From Blastocatellia bacterium (GTDB taxonomy: Bacteria; Acidobacteriota; Blastocatellia; Pyrinomonadales; Pyrinomonadaceae): 9,682 nt of DNA. A program made the position numbers and the translations under genes. A model generated the notes under the pieces. The model searched no databases, was not told where the DNA came from, and saw only the letters and a program-made list of their open reading frames with translations. The stretch spans positions 1 through 9,682 of the forward strand of contig PSRF01000319.1 in NCBI GenBank assembly GCA_003175865.1, written 5' to 3'. Shown one piece after another: positions 5,107 to 9,682 of the stretch (position 1 is the stretch's first letter; each line of letters opens with the position of its first letter).

Positions 5107-6291
5107 TCAAGACCCCATTACTTCCTTAAAAGCCGTCAAAAACGCAGTCATCTGTGACTCCGTACCAATTGTGACCCGCATGAAAGTCGGTAGGGCGGGG
5201 AACAGTCGCCCAACTTCGACACTCTTCTTTGCCATCGCCTCAATGACTGCAGGCACTGTGTGTTCCTGTGCGCATGGTTTACTACCACCGCATCGCGAGG
5301 AGAGATCTATCATCATGAAATTCGCATGCGAAGGGATGTAACGATACCCAAGCGCATCGAGCTCACTGCTAACGTTCTTTATCACCTCACTATTTAATTT
5401 GCGAGTTTGATTGACATGTTCTGTGTCGTTCAAACTTGCGCGACCAGCGACAATGGCCATGATGTTAACGCTGTCAAAGACCTGTTGGGCTTTTAGTCGC
5501 TTGATGTTCTCAGCTTGACTGACGCAGTAGCCAAGTCGCAGTCCAGCCATCCCGTAGATTTTCGAAAACGTCCGCGCAACGATCAGGTTTGAATGCGTCT
5601 TCACCAGAGGAATGACACTCTCGTAATCACTGCTATCAACGTAATGATGATAAGCCTCATCAACAAGGACGACCGTTGAGGGAGAAAGCTTTGCGATGAA
5701 CTCTGTCATTTCATTTTTCGGTGTGACTGTTGCTGTTGGATTGTTTGGGTTGCAGATATACACGACACCAGCGCCCCTCGTCTGCGCAAGCATTCTTGGT
5801 AAATCGTGTCGATAGTCCCTGGTGAGATCGACTTTGACCACCTGCGCGTTACCGACCTCCGCATGTCTGGCAATTGCACCGAAAGTTGGATTTGCGATAA
5901 CAAGTTTCTTATCAACACTCGTGAAGGCAGCTGCGCAAACTTTCAAGAGCTCACTCGAACCGTCACCGAGGAGTATCTCTTGCGGTGAAACGCTGTGCAT
6001 TTTTGCGAGATCTTCAGTCAACATGTCGCCGTACTCATCGGGATATCGCCAGGCGAGGGAGAAGTTATCTGTCATGGCTTTCAACGCAGCAGGAGATGGT
6101 CCATACGGATTCTCATTCGAACTGAGGCGCACGATGTTTGGTGTCGAAGGCGTTGCAAACAGTGATAACCCGTTCGGCTGTCTCGCCGATTCGTGAGCAG
6201 CAACCTTGCCATTGATGAGCGGCACTGCTCCAAGTGCGCCAACGCTGATCAATTTAGAGAAACTTCGACGTGAAAGAGTTTGGCTAGTCAT
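5107..6291 (-). CDS. Tat-exported HisC-like PLP aminotransferase (fold type I)
   Basis: A 394-residue aminotransferase of the histidinol-phosphate aminotransferase branch. Motifs: LSSNENPYGP (56-65), WRYPD (81-85), GDGSSELL (109-116), NPNNPT (181-186), DEAYHHY (211-217, D211 and Y214 at the cofactor), TFSKIYGMAGLRLGY (241-255, Schiff-base lysine K244, phosphate-binding R252) and MRVTIG (371-376, carboxylate-binding R372). The N-terminus is unusual for HisC: SRRSFSK (7-13) is a twin-arginine motif followed by a hydrophobic run (14-27) and a possible cleavage site near residues 30-32. The remaining 360 or so residues match normal HisC length. The enzyme is thus predicted to fold with PLP in the cytoplasm and be exported by Tat, which argues against a role in histidine synthesis. 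The true amino-acid substrate is unknown. A GGGGG-type binding site precedes the ATG. It lies 53 bases downstream of the other minus-strand gene. Confidence 0.88.
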   Translation of the reverse strand: MTSQTLSRRSFSKLISVGALGAVPLINGKVAAHESARQPNGLSLFATPSTPNIVRLSSNENPYGPSPAALKAMTDNFSLAWRYPDEYGDMLTEDLAKMHSVSPQEILLGDGSSELLKVCAAAFTSVDKKLVIANPTFGAIARHAEVGNAQVVKVDLTRDYRHDLPRMLAQTRGAGVVYICNPNNPTATVTPKNEMTEFIAKLSPSTVVLVDEAYHHYVDSSDYESVIPLVKTHSNLIVARTFSKIYGMAGLRLGYCVSQAENIKRLKAQQVFDSVNIMAIVAGRASLNDTEHVNQTRKLNSEVIKNVSSELDALGYRYIPSHANFMMIDLSSRCGGSKPCAQEHTVPAVIEAMAKKSVEVGRLFPALPTFMRVTIGTESQMTAFLTAFKEVMGS

Positions 6292-6344
6292 CGTTGCCCC
6301 CTGTCTTTTCTGTTTAGCCGACTACGAACATCTACGCAGTGAAC

Positions 6345-7169
6345 TTAATATGGAGCTTCCAGGCGCTCAAAGGTCATATCATTGAAGTCGAACAGTTGCA
6401 CTTCATTATTTAGACCGTGTCTATTAATGCGACCTGCGAAGAGCTTACCGTCCTTAGCCCAAACAAGACGATTACGATCAATGTCTGCCCACTCCCAACC
6501 GACATACTTGTGACTCTCACCTGAAGCATGCCGCAGTTCATGCTCATCCCAATAACATCCTTTTCCGGGAGGCGCACCAACCTCTGCATGCGCGATCTTT
6601 CTAAGCGTCCATCCGTAACGCAAAGGCTTATCAAAAAGATCGAGGTCTTTCCATCGTACGACGTTAACGCGTTCGACAAGTGTCCAACCCTCACGAAGTA
6701 ACCGAGGGTAATAGACGCCGAGACATTCTCCTCCGTGACCACCTATCGGTTGAAATTCTAAATCAGGAGTAACCAAGGTAGTATCTCGCAACACAGAATG
6801 ACCATATCCATCGTTGAGCCAATAACTTGTCTTACTCGTAAAGAGTCCACCACCGTTCCAACAGTCGCCCTTCGGGAAAATAGCGAGTGCTTTCAAGTAA
6901 GGCACTTTTGAGATTGCGGTCCAGGATCCCCGTACTTCGGAACTCCACTTACCATTCATCGCGAAGTAGATAAAGTACTCTCCATCTGGAGAGATGTCGC
7001 ACCGACGCTCGTAAATGCGACCCTTCAACCACTGGCCTAGTGTGAATCGATCGTGTTTGCGGTCCCACAAAACGGTGCAGACTTGTTTGGAGGGTCCGCG
7101 ACGGATAACAACACCGATGCGAGCATCACTAGCCAGCAGCACATGGATTCGCGCAGAAAACTTTGACAT
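6345..7169 (-). CDS. Conserved protein of unknown function, beta-propeller-like
   Basis: A 274-residue protein that I cannot assign to a named family. It is rich in Trp, Gly and Tyr with short predicted strands: IRRGPSKQVCTVLWDR, FTLGQWLKGRIYERRCD, ISPDGEYFIYFAMNGKW, GDCWNGGGLF and SYWLNDGYGH. The SPDG-then-aromatic pattern and a closing NRLVWAKDGKLFAGRI are reminiscent of PD40/WD40-like propeller blades. No signal peptide, membrane segment or catalytic motif is visible, so a cytoplasmic location is the default. The start at 7169 is the first plausible ATG; I see no good Shine-Dalgarno before it. The gene ends 53 bases before the Tat aminotransferase on the same strand, so they may share a transcript, but no functional link is evident. 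The coding nature is supported by the long clean frame and protein-like composition. Confidence 0.75.
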   Translation of the reverse strand: MSKFSARIHVLLASDARIGVVIRRGPSKQVCTVLWDRKHDRFTLGQWLKGRIYERRCDISPDGEYFIYFAMNGKWSSEVRGSWTAISKVPYLKALAIFPKGDCWNGGGLFTSKTSYWLNDGYGHSVLRDTTLVTPDLEFQPIGGHGGECLGVYYPRLLREGWTLVERVNVVRWKDLDLFDKPLRYGWTLRKIAHAEVGAPPGKGCYWDEHELRHASGESHKYVGWEWADIDRNRLVWAKDGKLFAGRINRHGLNNEVQLFDFNDMTFERLEAPY

Positions 7170-7220
7170 GGTGAAAATCCAAAATTGAGGAGTACTCGCG
7201 GTACTGATGCAGTCTGGCTC

Positions 7221-7383
7221 TCGACGCGTAGCGTCGACGTGAATTTAGCCCGGCTTTTCAAAGCCCGATGACGTAATTGAGACGTATCGCTTCGCGCTAG
7301 GCGCGTGAATTGCGGCTTGGTTCAGTCGTCGCTAACGCGACGACGATTGTTGTCTGTAAGCACGGTTTAAGAAGCCGGGCTAA
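7221..7383. repeat. Hairpin-rich intergenic repeat cluster
   Basis: This lies in the gene-free stretch 7170-7667 between divergent genes. Perfect hairpins occur in series: TCGACGC-GTA-GCGTCGA (7221-7237), CGCGC-TAG-GCGCG (7293-7305) and GTCGTCGC-TAAC-GCGACGAC (7325-7344). An outer perfect 12-base inverted repeat, TTAGCCCGGCTT (7245-7256) and AAGCCGGGCTAA (7372-7383), encloses the last two. The first two hairpins are each followed by TGAATT and then a GCC/CGG-rich block, so the array looks like diverged copies of one unit in both orientations. This is typical of REP/BIME-like or small non-autonomous elements. No transposase or clear target-site duplication is visible. Confidence 0.65.
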
Positions 7384-7575
7384 TTTCAAATGGAAGCGAT
7401 ACTACTACCCAGAGTTTCCAAACCTTAACCAATCTGCACACCGATGCTGTTACGATTGGTGCGGACAATATCAAAGTTTCATATCATAGCAATGGGTAAG
7501 GTGAACATGTATTTTTTGACTTCCAGTCAGAACAACTCCCAACGTACCATCCCGAAATATTTGCGTGCCGAGCTA

Positions 7576-7602
7576 AGTCGGATAGAATTTCGCAAGCCGA
7601 CT
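7576..7602 (+). repeat. Inverted repeat in the kinase leader
   Basis: AGTCGG (7576-7581) and CCGACT (7597-7602) are perfect arms around 15 bases, 9 bases before a second, stronger hairpin. It could be an operator or the first of two leader hairpins upstream of the kinase gene. Confidence 0.4.
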
Positions 7603-7610
7603 AACTAATC

Positions 7611-7639
7611 GAATCTGCAGTTTTTTGCAGATTCCTTTT
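7611..7639 (+). terminator. Terminator-like hairpin in the kinase leader
   Basis: GAATCTGCA (7611-7619) and TGCAGATTC (7626-7634) form a perfect 9-bp stem with a T-rich loop, followed by CTTTTCT. It resembles a weak intrinsic terminator on the + strand, ending about 30 bases before the kinase start codon. No + strand gene ends just upstream, so it would act as a leader attenuator or an insulator, or merely as a structured 5' UTR. Confidence 0.5.
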
Positions 7640-7667
7640 CTGCCTCCGCTCATTGCAGGACTCACTA

Positions 7668-9682
7668 ATGCCCCTTGCCGCAGGTACACAGCTCGGTCGA
7701 TACGAAATCCGTTCAAAGCTTGGTGCGGGTGGAATGGGTGAAGTGTATTTGGCTCGCGATATCGAGATCGGGCGTGATGTTGCGGTCAAGGTCATATCTT
7801 CAAATTTTTCGGAGGATAAGGAGCGCCTCCAACGATTTCAGCAGGAGGCATCCGCCGCTGGAGCACTAAATCACCCAAACATTCTTTCGATTTATGACAT
7901 TGGGAAACATGATGGTTCACCTTACGTCGTATCTGAGTTGCTCGAAGGAGAGACGTTGCGCGCAAAAGTGTCTGGAACTGCACTCAGTCCGCGTCGCGCC
8001 ATCGACTACGCGTTGCAAATTGCTCACGGCCTCGCAGCAGCACACGAGAAAGGAATCATTCATCGCGATCTCAAACCAGACAACGTCTTCATTACGAAAG
8101 ACGGTCGAGTGAAGATTCTCGATTTCGGATTAGCAAAGCTTACGCAGGTTGATGGAAATCAGACTGACATTCCAACTCGGCGTGTCGACACCGATCCCGG
8201 AGTGTTGATGGGAACGGTCGGGTACATGTCGCCGGAACAGTTAAAAGGTCGGGTCTTGGACCAGCGTTCAGACATCTTTTCCTTCGGCGCGATTCTCTAC
8301 GAGATGATCTCTGGCCGTCGTGCCTTTCATGGCGAGTCTTCTGCAGAAACAATGAGTGCAATTCTAAGAGAAGATCCGCCGGAACTTTCAGACACTAACC
8401 AACGCATCTCTCCTGCGTTGCAACGCCTGGTGAATCATTGCCTGGAGAAGAACCCGGAAGAGAGATTTCACTCAGCCAGCGATTTAGCCTTTGCCCTGGA
8501 AGCTATCTCTGGAAGTGCGTCGAGCGTTGACAAAACAATCAGTGCAGCGTTGCCACCCCTCAAATCGCACAATCGCGAGCGACTGATTTGGATCACCATT
8601 GTTGCTGTGTTGCTGATTTCTGCGATAGCGCTGGTGCTCGCGAATTCTCGGCGTGCGACCGACCCAGCGCAAACAATGCGTTTCTTCATCACACCGACAG
8701 AACAGGGGTCATTCATAAGTCCCTTGATTTCGCCTGATGGTCGCCGGTTGGTAATCATTGGCAACGCGTCGGGAAAAACTCAACTCTGGGTTCGCTCGTT
8801 AGATTCGCTGACTGCACAGCCGTTAGCCGGTACCGACAATGCGGCTTATCCATTCTGGTCTCCCGATAGTCGTTCGGTTGCATTCTTTGCGGGCGGTAAA
8901 CTCAAAAGAATTGATGTTACCGGTGGTCCACCACAGAACGTCTGCGATACGGGTGCGGGTGCAGGCGGAGCGTGGAGTCGTGACGGCGTAATCGCTTTTG
9001 CACCTGATACTGCAAGTTCACTCTACCGTGTCTCGGCAAATGGCGGTGTGTCGACGCCATTGACGGCGCTAGATCTGCCGCAGGCGGAAGTCTCACATAA
9101 ATATCCTCAGTTTCTACCAGACGGAAAACATTTCCTTTACTTAGCTCAAAACGCCCAAACTGAAAACACGGCGATTTACGTCGGAATACTTGACTCAAAA
9201 GAGAGGACCCTTGTTCTCAAGACAAGGTCGAAAGCAGCATACATACCTGAGGGATATCTGTTGTTCCTTCGCGACCGAACGTTGATGGCCCAATCGTTCG
9301 ATGCGGATAAACTCAGATTAACGGGTGAACCAGTCCCAGTCGCGGATCAGGTCGGTTTTAATGCTGTCCTGGGCTTTGCCAATTTTTCGGTCTCCGAAAA
9401 CGGCATTCTCGCTTACATGAGCGGTAGCATAACCGGTGGACAACCAGTTCTATTTGATCGAAGTGGAAAATCTCTCGGACCAGTCGGGCCACCGGGTGAC
9501 TACTTCAATATTTATCTGGCACCGGATGAAAAGCGCGCCGCGGCCTCGATTTCCAGTTCGCAAAGTGGTGCACGTGACATTTGGCTGTTGGACGTTGCGC
9601 GAGGAACGCCAACCCGCTTCACCTTTGACCCAGCCGAAGATTTCCTCCCCATCTGGTCTCCCGATGGGAGTCGGATCGTCTT
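7668..9682 (+). CDS. Membrane-anchored Ser/Thr protein kinase with TolB/PD40-like propeller (3' truncated by window)
   Basis: The frame is open from the ATG at 7668 (AGGA at 7657-7660 fits) to the window end, 671 complete codons. Residues 12-280 are a complete Hanks-type kinase: LGAGGMGEV (18-26), VAVK with K41, E60, IHRDLKPDN (131-139, catalytic D134), DFG (152-154), GTVGYMSPEQ (182-191), SDIFSFG (201-207) and a closing arginine R266. A single transmembrane helix follows at about 307-325, with basic residues before it. The outer part carries repeated blade signatures of the SPDG type: ISPDGRRLV, FWSPDSRSVAFF, WSRDGVIAFA, FLPDGKHFLYL and WSPDGSRIV. This layout (cytoplasmic kinase, helix, periplasmic propeller) is a common sensor architecture in Acidobacteriota. 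All catalytic residues are present, so activity is expected; its signal and targets are unknown. Confidence 0.93.
   Translation, partial: MPLAAGTQLGRYEIRSKLGAGGMGEVYLARDIEIGRDVAVKVISSNFSEDKERLQRFQQEASAAGALNHPNILSIYDIGKHDGSPYVVSELLEGETLRAKVSGTALSPRRAIDYALQIAHGLAAAHEKGIIHRDLKPDNVFITKDGRVKILDFGLAKLTQVDGNQTDIPTRRVDTDPGVLMGTVGYMSPEQLKGRVLDQRSDIFSFGAILYEMISGRRAFHGESSAETMSAILREDPPELSDTNQRISPALQRLVNHCLEKNPEERFHSASDLAFALEAISGSASSVDKTISAALPPLKSHNRERLIWITIVAVLLISAIALVLANSRRATDPAQTMRFFITPTEQGSFISPLISPDGRRLVIIGNASGKTQLWVRSLDSLTAQPLAGTDNAAYPFWSPDSRSVAFFAGGKLKRIDVTGGPPQNVCDTGAGAGGAWSRDGVIAFAPDTASSLYRVSANGGVSTPLTALDLPQAEVSHKYPQFLPDGKHFLYLAQNAQTENTAIYVGILDSKERTLVLKTRSKAAYIPEGYLLFLRDRTLMAQSFDADKLRLTGEPVPVADQVGFNAVLGFANFSVSENGILAYMSGSITGGQPVLFDRSGKSLGPVGPPGDYFNIYLAPDEKRAAASISSSQSGARDIWLLDVARGTPTRFTFDPAEDFLPIWSPDGSRIV

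Noticed and set aside
4907..5341. Short open frames across the inverted repeat and the aminotransferase 3' end
   Set aside because: They overlap repeat arms or the real minus-strand gene, have no ribosome binding sites and no recognisable protein features.
7170..7667. CRISPR array or insertion sequence in the hairpin-rich spacer
   Set aside because: There are no regularly spaced identical direct repeats and no transposase. The structure is a set of differing palindromes.

Overview
The window looks like chromosomal DNA of moderate GC from a soil-type Gram-negative bacterium, most likely an Acidobacteriota (Blastocatellia-like) relative. That placement is inference. It rests on a kinase fused to a TolB/PD40-like propeller, a Tat-exported aminotransferase, hairpin-rich intergenic repeats and plant/cyanobacteria-like methionine enzymes. 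There is no rRNA or 16S-type marker to confirm it.

Left part (1-3221, + strand): a tightly coupled methionine-branch operon. It holds the 3' end of a cystathionine gamma-synthase family gene, an aspartate kinase-homoserine dehydrogenase fusion that has lost the usual ACT regulatory region, and a cystathionine beta-lyase-like gene. The genes overlap by 8 and 4 bases. Together they would run aspartyl phosphate formation, homoserine formation, cystathionine formation and homocysteine release.

Centre (3222-4799, + strand): after a 264-base spacer with possible RNA structure comes the most notable gene, a 188-codon thioredoxin-fold/TPR protein. Its reading frame is interrupted once, by TGA, exactly where the first cysteine of the CxxC redox motif belongs. 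The frame stays coding on both sides, a strong ribosome binding site precedes it, and a short GC hairpin with a G-rich loop starts 13 bases after the TGA. I read it as a UxxC selenoprotein with a bacterial SECIS candidate. A HAD-family hydrolase gene follows after 30 bases.

Right-centre (4800-7169): a spacer between convergent genes holds a long imperfect inverted repeat. Then come two minus-strand genes: a conserved protein of unknown function (upstream in transcription) and a HisC-like PLP aminotransferase carrying a twin-arginine signal peptide.

Right end (7170-9682): a 498-base spacer contains a cluster of perfect hairpins bounded by a 12-base inverted repeat, then two consecutive leader hairpins. 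A membrane-anchored Ser/Thr protein kinase with an exported beta-propeller-like sensor domain follows and runs off the window.
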